64,000 nt of DNA from Aliivibrio salmonicida LFI1238 (GTDB lineage Bacteria; Pseudomonadota; Gammaproteobacteria; Enterobacterales; Vibrionaceae). Location: NCBI RefSeq assembly GCF_000196495.1, contig NC_011313.1, forward strand, positions 1,054,001 through 1,118,000, given 5' to 3'. Below the pieces are notes generated by a model. The model saw only the letters and a program-made list of their open reading frames with translations. It did not search any database and had not been told where the DNA came from. A program made the position numbers and the translations under genes. Position 1 is the first letter of the stretch. Each line of letters opens with the position of its first letter. Shown piece after piece: positions 47,214 to 58,026 of this stretch.

Positions 47214-48141
47214 ATGGCAACCATTAAAGATGTCGCAAAGGAAGCCGGTGTGTCAGTTGCCACCGTCTCTCGAGTCGTAAATAAATCACCAAAAGCAAGC
47301 AAAGCCGCCATTGCATCAGTCAGTTTAGCAATGAAAAAACTCGGCTATCGCCCAAACGTGAATGCCCGCGCCTTAGTCAGTAAAAGTACCAATACCATTG
47401 GTGTTATGGTCGGGGACGTATCTGATCCATTTTTTGGTTCCATGATCAAAGCGATAGATAATGTAGCTCAAGCCCATCAAAAACATTTATTAATTGGTAA
47501 TGGCTACCACGATGCCACCACAGAAAAAGAAGCCCTTGAACTGCTTATTAATAACCGCTGTGAGTCTCTTGTTATTCATTCCAAAGGATTAAGCAACCAA
47601 GAGCTGATTCAGTTTGCAGAAGAAGTCCCAGGTTTGGTGATCATTAATCGCCATATCCCTGAAATTACAAACCGATGTATTGCCCTTGATAATCAACATG
47701 GCTCATTCGTAGCCACAGAATATTTATTGTCTCAAGGTCATGAACATATCGCATACATCAATTCAGAACACGACATTGACGATTCACATCACCGAAAAGC
47801 AGGGTATTTACAAGCATTAAACACACGTAACATCACGCTCAGCCAAGTGATGAAGGGGGAGAACAAGCTATGGCCGAGCTGTTAACACGTAACCTGCCAA
47901 TAACTGCGGTGGTTTGTTATAACGATTACATGGCAGCAGGAGCATTATCTACCTTAGAGAAACAGCATATTTCTGTACCCAATGACATCTCTTTAATGGG
48001 ATTTGATAATGGCTTAATCGCGAAATACCTTCATCCAAAACTGACTACAATTCACTACCCTATTCAGGCGATGGCAGAAACAGCAGCAAAACTCTCACTT
48101 GCCTTAGCAAAAGGAAACTTAGGGGAAACCCAAGGTCAAAC
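47214..48141 (+). pseudogene. galR: Galactose operon repressor GalR/GalS, frameshifted and cut by IS66
   Basis: LacI-family protein very similar to E. coli GalR: MATIKDVAKEAGVSVATVSRV, DVSDPFFGSMIKA, LLIGNGYH and NRCIALDNQHGS. After LSQ (about 47845) the reading frame is lost. The correct sequence resumes as [13 protein letters not shown] in the next frame (from about 47850), then [17 protein letters not shown] and SLMGFDN. A small deletion is likely. At 48141 an IS66 copy removes the last few dozen residues and supplies the TAA. Both lesions would leave galactose genes without this repressor, unless a paralogue exists. Confidence 0.88.
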
Positions 48142-48222
48142 GTAAGCGTGCGGGGAACTACACCTAACAAATAAAATTCATTATGCGTATCTTACGATCT
48201 TTCATTTAACGAGAACGTAATT

Positions 48223-48439
48223 ATGCAAAAAGATAAAAAGAGAACACCAGAGCAATGGCACGCTCTATTTGAATCTCAGCAATCTAGCAAGCTTAGTGCC
48301 GCTGAATTTTGTCGTAACCATAATATTCTGCCAAAGACATTTAGTGCACGTAAAGCACGATGGAAACAAAAGATTAACATTGCCAGCTAATACTGAACCT
48401 CACTGGATAGGACTCTTATTAAAAGGGTATCAATCATGA
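48223..48439 (+). pseudogene. tnpA: IS66 tnpA with 98-base deletion
   Basis: The first 52 codons match TnpA through RWKQKIN. The deletion shifts the frame and a stop follows at 48390. The 3' rest still leads into tnpB. This copy would need TnpA from another copy in order to move. Confidence 0.92.
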
Positions 48440-48783
48440 ATGTATTTACTGATGTTTCCACCATTTATCTTCATCGTGATTTTGTCGATTTTCGCAAGGC
48501 CATTAATGGCCTTGTCGTGATTGTTGAGCAAGAAATGCAACTATCACCGTTTAGTGATGCTCTATTTATATTTTGCAATAAGCCTCGTGATAAACTCAAA
48601 ATATTGTATTGGGATAAAACAGGATTCGCTTTATGGTACAAGCGATTAGATGAAGACCGCTTCAAATGGCCACGAAATATAAATAACGATACGTTAGCAT
48701 TATCAGAGCAGCAACTGACACTGCTATTACAAGGTTTTGATATCTTAGGACATCAACCGGTACATTATCAAACAACCCTTTAA
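48436..48783 (+). CDS. tnpB: IS66 accessory protein TnpB (copy at 48 kb)
   Basis: 115 residues, identical to the other TnpB copies. With tnpA broken here, the usual stop-start coupling is lost, so its translation may be reduced. Confidence 0.93.
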   Translation: MNVFTDVSTIYLHRDFVDFRKAINGLVVIVEQEMQLSPFSDALFIFCNKPRDKLKILYWDKTGFALWYKRLDEDRFKWPRNINNDTLALSEQQLTLLLQGFDILGHQPVHYQTTL

Positions 48784-48854
48784 ATAGTTGATTCTCAGTC
48801 AAGAATAGGAGGCAACCGATTGATTACCTGTATTATCGTTATATAGTCATCTAC

Positions 48855-50342
48855 ATGACTGATAAAATAAAACCACTTCCTGATACCATTGACGAGCTGA
48901 AAGCACTTGTGCTTCAGCTTGAAAATAAATATAACCGTCTTCTAGAGCAATTTCGGCTGGCTCAACATCAGCGCTTTGGTAAAAGCAGTGAATCTGACTC
49001 GACTCAATTTGATTTATTCAATGAAACAGAAGAAGAAATCATCATTGAAAATGATGACACACAAACGATTACCTACACTCGTCAAAAGCCAAAACGCCAA
49101 CGCTTACCTGAAGACTTACCGCGTACTGTTATTATCCACGACATAAAAGATAAAACTTGTAAGTGTTGCGGTCTAGAGATGCATGCGATGGGTAAAGACA
49201 TCAGTGAAAAGTTGGAATTTGTACCAGCTAAAGTGGAAGTTATTCAACATGTTCGTCCTAAATATGCTTGCCGAAATTGTGAAAAAAACAATACTTCAGT
49301 AGACATTAAACAAGCCCCAATGCCAGCGTCACCAATCCCTAAAGGGATTGCGACCGCAAGTTTACTTGCTCAAATTATTACGGCTAAATTTCAATACAGT
49401 CTTCCACTTTATCGTCAAGAAACGTTATTTCAGCAATGGGGTATCATTATTGGACGGCGAACGATGGCGGATTGGTTAATAAAATGCTCGGTACTATTTA
49501 CCCCTCTTAATAACGAGTTACATCGTATTTTGCTTGAACAACCCACTCTGCATTGTGATGAAACAACGGTAAATGTGTTGGATGTTGAAAAAGCAAAATG
49601 TTATATGTGGGTCTACTGCTCTGGCTATGATTCTCCAGGCTCTGGTGTTTTGCCTGGAATTGTACTTTATGATTATCAATCTAGCAGGCATGGCTACCAT
49701 CCAGTTAACTTTTTAAAAGGTTATAACGGGTATTTACATACCGATGGTTACCAAGGTTATGAACAAACTGAAGCGATTTTAGTTGGCTGTTGGGCACACG
49801 CACGTCGACGATTTATTGAGGCTCAACGTGTTCAAGTAAAAGGGAAAACAGGGAGTGCAGATTGGGTATTGAGTAAAATCCAAAAGCTATACCGGATCGA
49901 ATCGTTATTAAAAGAGGCTTCCCCTGAAGCCAAGTATGTTGCTAGGCAGACAGAAGCCCGCGATTTACTTAAAGAGCTCCGTGATTGGCTTGATAGCGCA
50001 GTTAGTCGAGTATCACCTAAAACAAAATTAGGTGAGGCGATTAGCTATACATTAAATCAATGGGATAAATTAGTTCGTTATATTGATGATGGATTGTTAT
50101 CTATTGATAACAATCGAGCAGAGCGAGCGGTTAAACCGTTTGTTATCGGCCGGAAAAACTGGTTATTTTCGGGTTCAACGGCTGGTGCAGATTCAAGTGC
50201 AATGCTTTACAGCATTGTAGAAACAGCAAAGGCAAACGGATTAATCCCTTACGATTATATTAGGTATTGTCTAGATCGTTTATGTGTTGGATCGCCAGAT
50301 ATCGATTCACTTTTACCTTGGAATGTAAAAGACAAGGTGTAG
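48855..50342 (+). CDS. tnpC: IS66 transposase TnpC (copy at 48 kb)
   Basis: 495 residues, identical to copy A, with all three DDE residues. Confidence 0.95.
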   Translation: MTDKIKPLPDTIDELKALVLQLENKYNRLLEQFRLAQHQRFGKSSESDSTQFDLFNETEEEIIIENDDTQTITYTRQKPKRQRLPEDLPRTVIIHDIKDKTCKCCGLEMHAMGKDISEKLEFVPAKVEVIQHVRPKYACRNCEKNNTSVDIKQAPMPASPIPKGIATASLLAQIITAKFQYSLPLYRQETLFQQWGIIIGRRTMADWLIKCSVLFTPLNNELHRILLEQPTLHCDETTVNVLDVEKAKCYMWVYCSGYDSPGSGVLPGIVLYDYQSSRHGYHPVNFLKGYNGYLHTDGYQGYEQTEAILVGCWAHARRRFIEAQRVQVKGKTGSADWVLSKIQKLYRIESLLKEASPEAKYVARQTEARDLLKELRDWLDSAVSRVSPKTKLGEAISYTLNQWDKLVRYIDDGLLSIDNNRAERAVKPFVIGRKNWLFSGSTAGADSSAMLYSIVETAKANGLIPYDYIRYCLDRLCVGSPDIDSLLPWNVKDKV

Positions 50343-50358
50343 TTCCCCGCACGCTTAC

Positions 50359-52737
50359 AATCGAGTCACTCCAGACATTGACAATAATAATGGCAACAGT
50401 CAAACACACCGTTACCGTATTACTATCGATTCAAGAAATAATAATACGGCCAATGTCACCGTAGAACGAAGTGTTCAAAGGAAAGGCGATAATCCTCGGT
50501 TTGGCACCATCATTGGTCCAATTAACGTATTAAGTAATCAATATAATCAGGCCGCAATTCCTGAAAACTTCATCATGTCACTGACTGGCTCGACAGGTCA
50601 GTTATACAATACGCATGAGATCGATAATTTTAAAGTCTGTGCCTTATATTCCAAACCAATGGGACAACAAATTGATCACTTTGAATTTAACCACCCCGGT
50701 CAAGGCTCAACCTGCGATGTGTCAGATGTCACTTTACGAGCGTGCGCTGACGCCTCATGTTCGACTTTATTTACCGACGAGGTAGACGTCACGTTAAACA
50801 CTTCAAATTTAGGGGGTGACGGTTACTGGTTAAATGGCAATAACATCACCATGCGTAACGGGGTTGCTAATTTATCCATAGGAAAACAAACCCAAGGTAA
50901 TGTAACCCTTGGTGTGGTGAGCTCTGATCCATCAACCAAACCATTCAGTCAAACCCTATGCAGCATTAATGGTCAATCACTCAATGAAAACAATTGTTCG
51001 TTGTCATTCAAACCTGAAGGACTAACGGTGATCGTGCCAGATAAGCAAGCGAACAAGCCCGTAATAGCGACAATCAAGGGTTGTGGTAGCAGCTTCTATG
51101 GCGCCAAAAACCTCCAAGTATGGTCTGATTACATCAATCCAACAGCGGCTCATATTATTGGCTCACCAAAGGTGTCTGTCGTCGCGAATAATGCATGGAA
51201 AGCCATCAGTACCACAGAATCCTCAGCAACGGCAGTGACCTTAAATTTCATTAACAATGAAGCTCGTTTGCCTTTGAATTATTCGGATGCAGGACAATTG
51301 CAATTAAACGTAAAGCACACCTTACCTCAACAACAAACCATCAAAGGCAGCGATGCTTTTGTAAGTTTCCCCGTTGGATTGAGTGCGTACGTTTCGAATG
51401 CCAACAACTCAACCGCCAACAGTACCTGTTTGTCTGAAAATATTACTTGTCGCGTGTTCGCTCATGCGGCGGAAGAATTTAACTTAAACGTGACTGCTCG
51501 CGCATGGGAATCGGATAATGACACCAACATGTCAAATAATCTAAGCACCCCAAATTATGCTCAGAGTATGTTGTTATTGGATCACACCTTAATTGCTCCT
51601 TCAGCACCTTCTGGTGGAAATCTCGGGAATCTGCTCACGAATGTTTATGATCATGTTGCCTCAAACGGCAGTATTAATCGCATTAAAGAAAGCATCAGTG
51701 AAGTGGGGGTGTTTGATATTACCGTCACGCCACCAGAGGGTTACCTTGGCAGTAACGCTTTTACAATAAAACCCGCCTCAACAGGGTCAATTGGTCGATT
51801 TACGCCAGCCTATTTTTCACTGTTTGCCGAACAACCTAGCATTACGGATACCTGTAAAACCTATACCTACATGGGGCAAACTTTTATGTTTGATGATCTC
51901 CCTACGCTTGAGTTAACGCCGTTATCTCAAACTGGCGGTCAACTACAGAACTACAGCATTGACACATGGTGGCGATACCACAATAACTGGGATTTACGAA
52001 CTTATGTCGCAGCACCATCAGGCATTGAAGTGATTGATAGCGATAGCCCTTCTATTCTTGGTATTCAAGCCGGTATGGCCAAACCCGGAAAAATAGTTAA
52101 GCTTTATAAGCAAAATAAAATGCAGCTACAAGAGGCAGAATTGCGCTATAACAAACCGTTTGCACCGCATTCACCAACGTTAGACAGCATTACATTAGCG
52201 TTAACCGCTGAGGATCTAAAAGACTTAGACAATATCTGCTATAAACTGAATGCCGCAGGAAATTGCCTAGATTACACGTTCCCAGCAACCTCATCTCACC
52301 GCCAAGAATGGGGGCGCATTACCATGGAAGATTCTTATGGTTCAGATCTCACCCCGCTTGAATCAAGGATCAGAACTGAGTCTTATGTGGGAGGACGATT
52401 TGAACAAAATACAGACACCTGTACCGTGCTTGATTTATCTAACTTCACTTTTGATGTCGGCACTAACCCTGCAGCATTACCAGTAGGAAAAGGCACGACC
52501 TCGGCAAGTTTGAGTGATACAGATGTCACTAATGGAGTCACAAGCATGACCTTTTCTGCCCCTGGTAATGGCAATCAAGGACAAATAATACCGACCTTGT
52601 CGCTATTGACCCTACCTTGGTTGCAGCAAGATGCCGATCAAAACGATTCTTTTGAAAGCACCATCAAAGCACTTATTCATTTTGGTATTTACCGAGGAAG
52701 TGATCGTATTATATGGAGCCGTGAACAACTTAATTAA
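50359..52737 (+). pseudogene. mshQ: MshQ, mannose-sensitive haemagglutinin pilus biogenesis protein, N-terminus lost
   Basis: The frame is open from the IS66 junction at 50359 (NRVTPDIDNNNGNSQTHRY) for about 792 codons. It matches the C-terminal two-thirds of MshQ with its DUF6701 region: GTIIGPINVLSNQYNQ, FGRFTPAYFSLFAEQ-like GRFTPAYF, TYTYMGQTFMFDDLP and RIIWSREQLN at the end. Normal MshQ is about 1,100-1,400 residues, so the signal peptide and N-terminal lectin-like part are missing. No start codon is supplied by the IS. The other msh genes are not nearby. Confidence 0.85.
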
Positions 52738-52798
52738 GTGCTACTATACGTATGTTTGTTTAACGGCATAAACACCACATAATAATGAAGGAATGATC

Positions 52799-53726
52799 AT
52801 GAAGAACGAATCCACTTACCCAATTGGAACACCCGGTACCGCTTGGAATGACGCAGAAAAAGCCGAGTGGCTTGCGAGCATGACAGTAAAGCGTTCTTAT
52901 CAAGAAGAAGTGGCAACAAAAATTAACGCGCTTTCTGACCGTTTTGACGTCTCTCAATACGGAGCATTATCTTATGATGAAGCACGCTTCCCACTTCTTT
53001 GCATTAAAACCCGCCAATGGGATAGATCAAAACCAACCATCCTAATTACAGGTGGTGTACACGGTTATGAAACATCAGGGGTGCATGGTGCATGGTGCAT
53101 TGCAATTTGTCGATACCAAAGCGGAGCACTATTCTCACTGGTTTAATGTATTAGTGGCCCCTTGTGTTAGCCCATGGGGTTATGAAGTGATTAACCGTTG
53201 GAACCCAACCGCAACGGACCCAAACCGTTCATTTTATGACAACAGCCCAGCGGAAGAATCGGCAGCCGTCATGGCGCTCGTTCAACGTATGGGTGGCGAT
53301 ATTTTTGCTCACATTGATCTTCACGAAACCACAGACAGTGATGAAACCGAGTTTCGCCCAGCGTTATCGGCTCGTGATGGTTTAGAGTATATTGAAGGAT
53401 CCATTCCTGATGGCTTTTACACCGTAGGTGATACCGACAAACCGTCTCCTGAGTTTCAAAAAGCGATCATTGACTCAGTACGCACCGTAACGCACATTGC
53501 CCCACCTGATGAAAATAACCAAATCATCGGATCAGATGTCGTTCAAAACGGTGTGATTAATTACCCAACCAAGAAATTGGGGTTATGCGCAGGCTTAACA
53601 AATGCTGACTTTGTATCAACAACCGAAGTGTACCCAGACAGCGATAAAGTAACAGACCAAGAATGCAATGATGCTCAAGTCGCCGCGATTGTTGGTGGTT
53701 TAGACTATTTATTAGCCTTACGATAA
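52799..53726 (+). pseudogene. M14-family zinc carboxypeptidase, frameshifted by a 7-base duplication
   Basis: The first frame from 52799 (AAGGA ribosome site) has YPIGTPGTAWNDAEKAEW and the zinc-binding motif GGVHGYETSG with H-x2-E. At 53081-53094 GTGCATG is present twice in tandem followed by GTGCATT. Removing one copy restores GVHGALQFVDTKA, and the second frame continues to 53726 with WGYEVINRWN, RSFYDN, HIDLHETTDSDE (third zinc ligand) and a C-terminal catalytic region. About 307 codons if repaired. Family M14 hydrolyses C-terminal residues from peptides or related amides. Confidence 0.85.
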
Positions 53727-53988
53727 TAATTTCGTTCTAACATTAATAAAAATAATGAGTCCTTCTCAAAATTCAACTTTTGAAGGATTCATCTATTACC
53801 CCTTCTTTTATTGTGCGTACTTTGCACGCTTGCAACATAAAATAAACACATAACCCACTTTGCAAAATATAACCCCAAACAAAACCCAGTTTACAAGAGT
53901 TTCCGCACTGTATTTTTAAGAACAGCGTACTTTGTTACATAATTTTAATGGTAAAATAAAAAGAGGAATCATCTTAAAGAGAATACTT

Positions 53989-55461
53989 ATGTGGAATAAA
54001 CTAAATAAATCCATGATGTTTTGCCAAATGATGTTTGGCTTATCATTTTATGGCGTAATGGTCATTTTAACGCGCTTCTTTCTTGAAGAGTTAAATTACA
54101 GTGAAGCCGATACCATGATGGTTGTGGGCGCGTTTTCTTCTATCGGTCCATTGTTTGCTATTGCTGGTGGCTTTATTGCTGATAAATTTTTAGGGGCTTA
54201 CCGTTCATTAACGATCAGTTACCTTGGCTTTTCTGTTGGCTACCTTTTGCTTGTTCTTGGATCGTACACTACGAATGTACCAATGGCATTATGCGGCATC
54301 GCGCTTGCCAGCTACGCTCGTGGACTCATGTCACCATCATATCCTAGTCTTTACCGACGTACTTTTGATACTCAAGAGCACTTTGAAAACTGTTACCCAG
54401 TAAACTATTCAGTAAACAACGTTGGCGCACTATTAGGGCAATATCTATTCCCAATGTTTGTTTTAGTTCTTGGGTTCCATGGAAGCTTCTTGTTATCTGC
54501 AATTTTGGCTTTCTTTGCCCTAGCAACCTTAGTGATTTTCCGTAAATCATTATTAACCGTTGGCGCTGAGATTGATCAAAAACCAGTAAGCACAAAAAAC
54601 TGGATTGCCTTTCTAGTCACTTCGACAGCAATGATTGCCTTGGTTTTCTTCATGTTCTCAAACATGGATATTGGCCAGAATATCGTTTATGCCATTGGTT
54701 TAGCGGCCATTGGTTATTTCATTGCATTAATGATGAAATCTGAAAAATCAGACGCATTAAAAATGGGCACAATTTTGATCATGACCGTATTAACAACGGC
54801 TTTCTTTGTGTACTACGGTCAAATGATGACATCAATGACCATGGTAACGATCAATGCCATGCGTGGTGACCTATTCAACTTAATCCCAATTGCACCAGAA
54901 GCGTCAATGGCAATGAATCCACTGTGGTGTATTGTTGCCGGCCCTGTGATTGCAATGCTTTTTTCTTCACTTGAGAAACGTAACATTCATTTTTCAACCG
55001 CAACCAAGATTGGTTTTGCCTTTATTCTCACCGCCATTGCGTTTGGTATTTTAACCATGGCAGTAATGGGCGTGGGTGAAGATGCGATTATCCGTCCAGA
55101 AATTTTCTTAGTCATTCACTTCTTCCAAGCGTTTGCAGAAGTTATCGTGGGTAGCTTAGTAGTTGCGTTTATCTTATCTGTTGCGCCAAAACACATTGAA
55201 AACTTCTCAGTAAGTTTGTTTTCAGTAGCGATTGCGCTAAGTGGTATTGTTGGTGCGGTATTCTCAACGTCTATCGCTCAAGAAAAAGGGCAAGTGATCA
55301 CTCAAGAGTTTATCCAAACTGTCTACGGTAATTACTTCCAACTACTGACAATTCTTGCGGTTGTTATGGTCGCCGTTGCCTTTATTGCTTCATTCATCAT
55401 TCGTAAAATGCTTGAAAGCAGCAAACAAGCAGAAGCGGCATTATCAGAATCTAATGCGTAG
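53989..55461 (+). CDS. Proton-dependent oligopeptide transporter (POT/PTR family)
   Basis: 490 residues with about 12-14 membrane segments. The start at 53989 (MWNKLNKSMMF, AAGAGA upstream) is preferred to one 19 codons earlier. SFYGVMVILTRFFLEELNYSEADTMMVVGAFSS resembles the first POT helix region and loop, followed by GGFIADKFLGAYRSL and YSVNNVGALLGQYLFP (given by its ends). It imports di- or tripeptides with protons. The PTR2 consensus ExxER is not clearly seen, so it may be a divergent member. Confidence 0.82.
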   Translation: MWNKLNKSMMFCQMMFGLSFYGVMVILTRFFLEELNYSEADTMMVVGAFSSIGPLFAIAGGFIADKFLGAYRSLTISYLGFSVGYLLLVLGSYTTNVPMALCGIALASYARGLMSPSYPSLYRRTFDTQEHFENCYPVNYSVNNVGALLGQYLFPMFVLVLGFHGSFLLSAILAFFALATLVIFRKSLLTVGAEIDQKPVSTKNWIAFLVTSTAMIALVFFMFSNMDIGQNIVYAIGLAAIGYFIALMMKSEKSDALKMGTILIMTVLTTAFFVYYGQMMTSMTMVTINAMRGDLFNLIPIAPEASMAMNPLWCIVAGPVIAMLFSSLEKRNIHFSTATKIGFAFILTAIAFGILTMAVMGVGEDAIIRPEIFLVIHFFQAFAEVIVGSLVVAFILSVAPKHIENFSVSLFSVAIALSGIVGAVFSTSIAQEKGQVITQEFIQTVYGNYFQLLTILAVVMVAVAFIASFIIRKMLESSKQAEAALSESNA

Positions 55462-55476
55462 CCATTAAAACAAAAC

Positions 55477-55513
55477 AAAGCCCTATCGTCATCACGGCGA
55501 TAGGGCTTTTTTA
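55477..55513. terminator. Bidirectional terminator between POT transporter and kinase gene
   Basis: A perfect 12-bp stem AAAGCCCTATCG / CGATAGGGCTTT with a 9-base loop and T/A runs on both sides. Confidence 0.93.
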
Positions 55514-55533
55514 TTCTAATAAACAGTCAAAAA

Positions 55534-57270
55534 TTAAGACGAGACAAGTCGAACACTCCAAACTTTTAACATCTTTTCTAGCTCTTTTGCTTTATAGGGC
55601 TTATGCAAAATATCGTCCATTCCGGCCTCTATACAACTTGCCATTTCAGTTGACGTTGTTCCTGCTGTCAGAGCAATAATTGGCTTTGTGTAGCCTTGTT
55701 CGCGTAATCGTCTTGTCGTTTCAAACCCGTCCATCACTGGCATTCGACAATCCATTAAAATTACATCAACCACTTCACTCTCTAAAAAAGCTAAGGCTTG
55801 TTGCCCATCGTTCGCAAAGTAAGGATGTATATCTAGCTTAGTCAGCATCATACTTAAGATCACTTGATTCATCTTAATGTCTTCAACCGCAAGTACCGAC
55901 AAGCCTCCAATAGAATGGCTGATATCAAACGTTTCCTGCTCTTTGACTTTCGTTTCATACGTAGGAATTAATGGGATCTCAACAGAAAAAACTGAGCCTT
56001 TCCCTAATTCACTTTCAAGCGTTAATGTCCCTTCCATCTTATCAATTAAGGATTTACAAATAGACAATCCAAGTCCTGTTCCTTCAAACTGTCGTTGACT
56101 GGAATTATCGACTTGAGTAAAGGGATCAAATAACGTGGATTGTTTATCTAATGGAATACCGCAACCACTGTCAGACACTGTAAAACATAAGACATTATCT
56201 TTCCAAGAAGCTGAAAATCGGATCTCGCCTTCTTTTGTAAACTTAATTGCGTTCCCAATAAGGTTTACCAATATTTGTTGGATACGGTCAATGTCTCCAG
56301 ATAATCCATCCGGTAAAGTATTCTCTATACCAACCACAAACTCTAATCTTGTTTCTTCAATTTGATGTAAAAACATTTGTTCAATCGTCTGAATCAATAT
56401 TTGGGGTGAAAACTGGGTAATGCTTAATTGAAGCATACCTGCATTCATTTTACTGAAGTCGAGTAAATCATTAATGATCACTCTAAGCATTTCACCCGCT
56501 TGATGAATCGTCATTAAAAGTGTTTGTTGATACTGAGTAATATTCGTGTCTTCCATCAACTCAGCCGAACCTAGCAGACCATTAAGCGGAGTTCTTAACT
56601 CATGATTTATCATCGCAACAAAATCACGGGTCGCTTGCTCTGAGTTCTCTGCTCTCTGCTTTTCTTTTATTGTGTTTTCAAGTAACTGCTGACGCACAAA
56701 AGCGGCACTTAACATCTCTGAAAATAAACAAAACTGCTTTTCAATAGTTTGATGCCACGTTTCGCTTGGCGGAGTGTTAAACGTAAATTGCAACGCCCCA
56801 CAACGTTCATCATTTTGGTGTAAATAAACTAATATATGAACCGTATCTTCACTCCAATTAAACTCGGAAGTTGAGTGTGGAAGATCGTGATACTCACCTA
56901 CCTCTCCGGCATTTAAAATGGATTGAACATTGTCACTTAACGTTGGTGCGACCGTTAATCGCAAAGAAGCAATCCCCTCAATGCTAACTAAATCATCCAA
57001 TAAACGTTGCAGTAACGTGCTCGATGGCGCTTCTTGTAAAAACGCTTGATTGTAATCAAGAAGAATCGCATCGAGGTATCCTTTGAATTGAAGCAAAGCC
57101 ACGTCTTTTTCTGCCTTTTCTTGTACAATTAACAGCGTTTCTTCAACTAACTGTTTCGCAATAAAAAGCTCATGACTCTTTTGTTCAAGCAAGCCTTCCG
57201 CAGCCTTACGAGAAGCTTTTTCTCGTTGGATTTTCCGATTTAATAATTCAATCATTTTATCGTTATCCAT
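55534..57270 (-). CDS. Hybrid sensor histidine kinase/response regulator partnered with H-NOX
   Basis: 578 residues. Soluble, with an N-terminal coiled coil (about 1-65), a GAF-like region (80-200), HisKA with His223 in INHELRTPLNG, HATPase with LVNLIGNAIKF (N340), DSGCGIP and GTGLGLSICK, and a C-terminal receiver with Asp507 in VILMDCRMPVMDG. It lies 16 bases after the H-NOX gene, the standard arrangement in which nitric-oxide-bound H-NOX inhibits the kinase. It probably passes phosphate to a separate HPt and regulator not in this window. All key residues are intact. Confidence 0.93.
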   Translation of the reverse strand: MDNDKMIELLNRKIQREKASRKAAEGLLEQKSHELFIAKQLVEETLLIVQEKAEKDVALLQFKGYLDAILLDYNQAFLQEAPSSTLLQRLLDDLVSIEGIASLRLTVAPTLSDNVQSILNAGEVGEYHDLPHSTSEFNWSEDTVHILVYLHQNDERCGALQFTFNTPPSETWHQTIEKQFCLFSEMLSAAFVRQQLLENTIKEKQRAENSEQATRDFVAMINHELRTPLNGLLGSAELMEDTNITQYQQTLLMTIHQAGEMLRVIINDLLDFSKMNAGMLQLSITQFSPQILIQTIEQMFLHQIEETRLEFVVGIENTLPDGLSGDIDRIQQILVNLIGNAIKFTKEGEIRFSASWKDNVLCFTVSDSGCGIPLDKQSTLFDPFTQVDNSSQRQFEGTGLGLSICKSLIDKMEGTLTLESELGKGSVFSVEIPLIPTYETKVKEQETFDISHSIGGLSVLAVEDIKMNQVILSMMLTKLDIHPYFANDGQQALAFLESEVVDVILMDCRMPVMDGFETTRRLREQGYTKPIIALTAGTTSTEMASCIEAGMDDILHKPYKAKELEKMLKVWSVRLVSS

Positions 57271-57286
57271 AATTACCTCTTAAACA

Positions 57287-57820
57287 TTACTGCTTTTTTA
57301 AGGTAAAACGAACTTGAGATCCGTCTTCTTGAATTGGTACCATTTGTATATCAATTTTTTCATTGAAAAAATCTGCACACCCTTGAATTAAACCAAAACA
57401 AACATGAGAGAAGCAGCGAGCAGAAATGTAGTCCATCACCATTTCAGATTCAGTACTAGAGATAAAGGTAAATTGAGGGGGGTTTGCATCAGAGTAAAGT
57501 TTCTTAACTTCTATATGAATGTAATTTTCTACTTGTTTAATAAATTCAAACGTCGATGACGATTTGCCTTTTAAACCCGGCATACTGTCGAACAAGGTTA
57601 AGAATACCGACTTACCATACACTTCTTGTAAATCTTCAATGCTAATGCCCGTCAATTTACTCAATGAAATAATCAATTTAACTAAGTCTTTATGATCATA
57701 CGTTCCAACCGAAGTGTAAGCCCCTTCATCATTATTTTGATCCAGCATTTCTTGGCAGATTTCTAAACCAAACGTGTCTTCTACTAACTCTAAAAATTCT
57801 GAAAATATAATTCCCTTCAT
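57287..57820 (-). CDS. H-NOX haem nitric-oxide sensor
   Basis: 177 residues that keep the H-NOX landmarks in their canonical positions: proximal His102 in YIHIEVKKLY, Pro115, and the haem-propionate motif Y131-I-S133-A-R135. It lacks an obvious distal Tyr cluster and therefore probably binds NO but not O2, like other facultative-anaerobe members. Cytoplasmic. First gene of a two-gene operon with the hybrid kinase. In A. fischeri the homologue controls iron uptake and symbiotic colonisation. Confidence 0.95.
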   Translation of the reverse strand: MKGIIFSEFLELVEDTFGLEICQEMLDQNNDEGAYTSVGTYDHKDLVKLIISLSKLTGISIEDLQEVYGKSVFLTLFDSMPGLKGKSSSTFEFIKQVENYIHIEVKKLYSDANPPQFTFISSTESEMVMDYISARCFSHVCFGLIQGCADFFNEKIDIQMVPIQEDGSQVRFTLKKQ

Positions 57821-58026
57821 GCCACATCCTTTTTATTGCCTTGATACTATTTTATTTTCTTATTCTAAGCTTAGATAAAAATAGAGTAAGAAGGTAATTA
57901 TAAGGATGTATTTATTCTGTTTTTTTCATTTACTAGACATAAAACCAGTTATACATAATGAAAATGAAAGACAGTAATATTCCAAGTTATACTTTACACA
58001 CACACCCAACAGGCAAAGAAGGTATT

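Larger units (their letters stand above)
48142..50358 (+). mobile_element. IS66-family insertion sequence, copy with a 98-base deletion
   Basis: 2,217 bases with both ends intact. The deletion in tnpA lies between two GATTAAC repeats 98 bases apart in the full copy. Left flank GGTCAAAC, right flank AATCGAGT: no duplication. Left neighbour galR and right neighbour mshQ are unrelated fragments. Confidence 0.95.
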
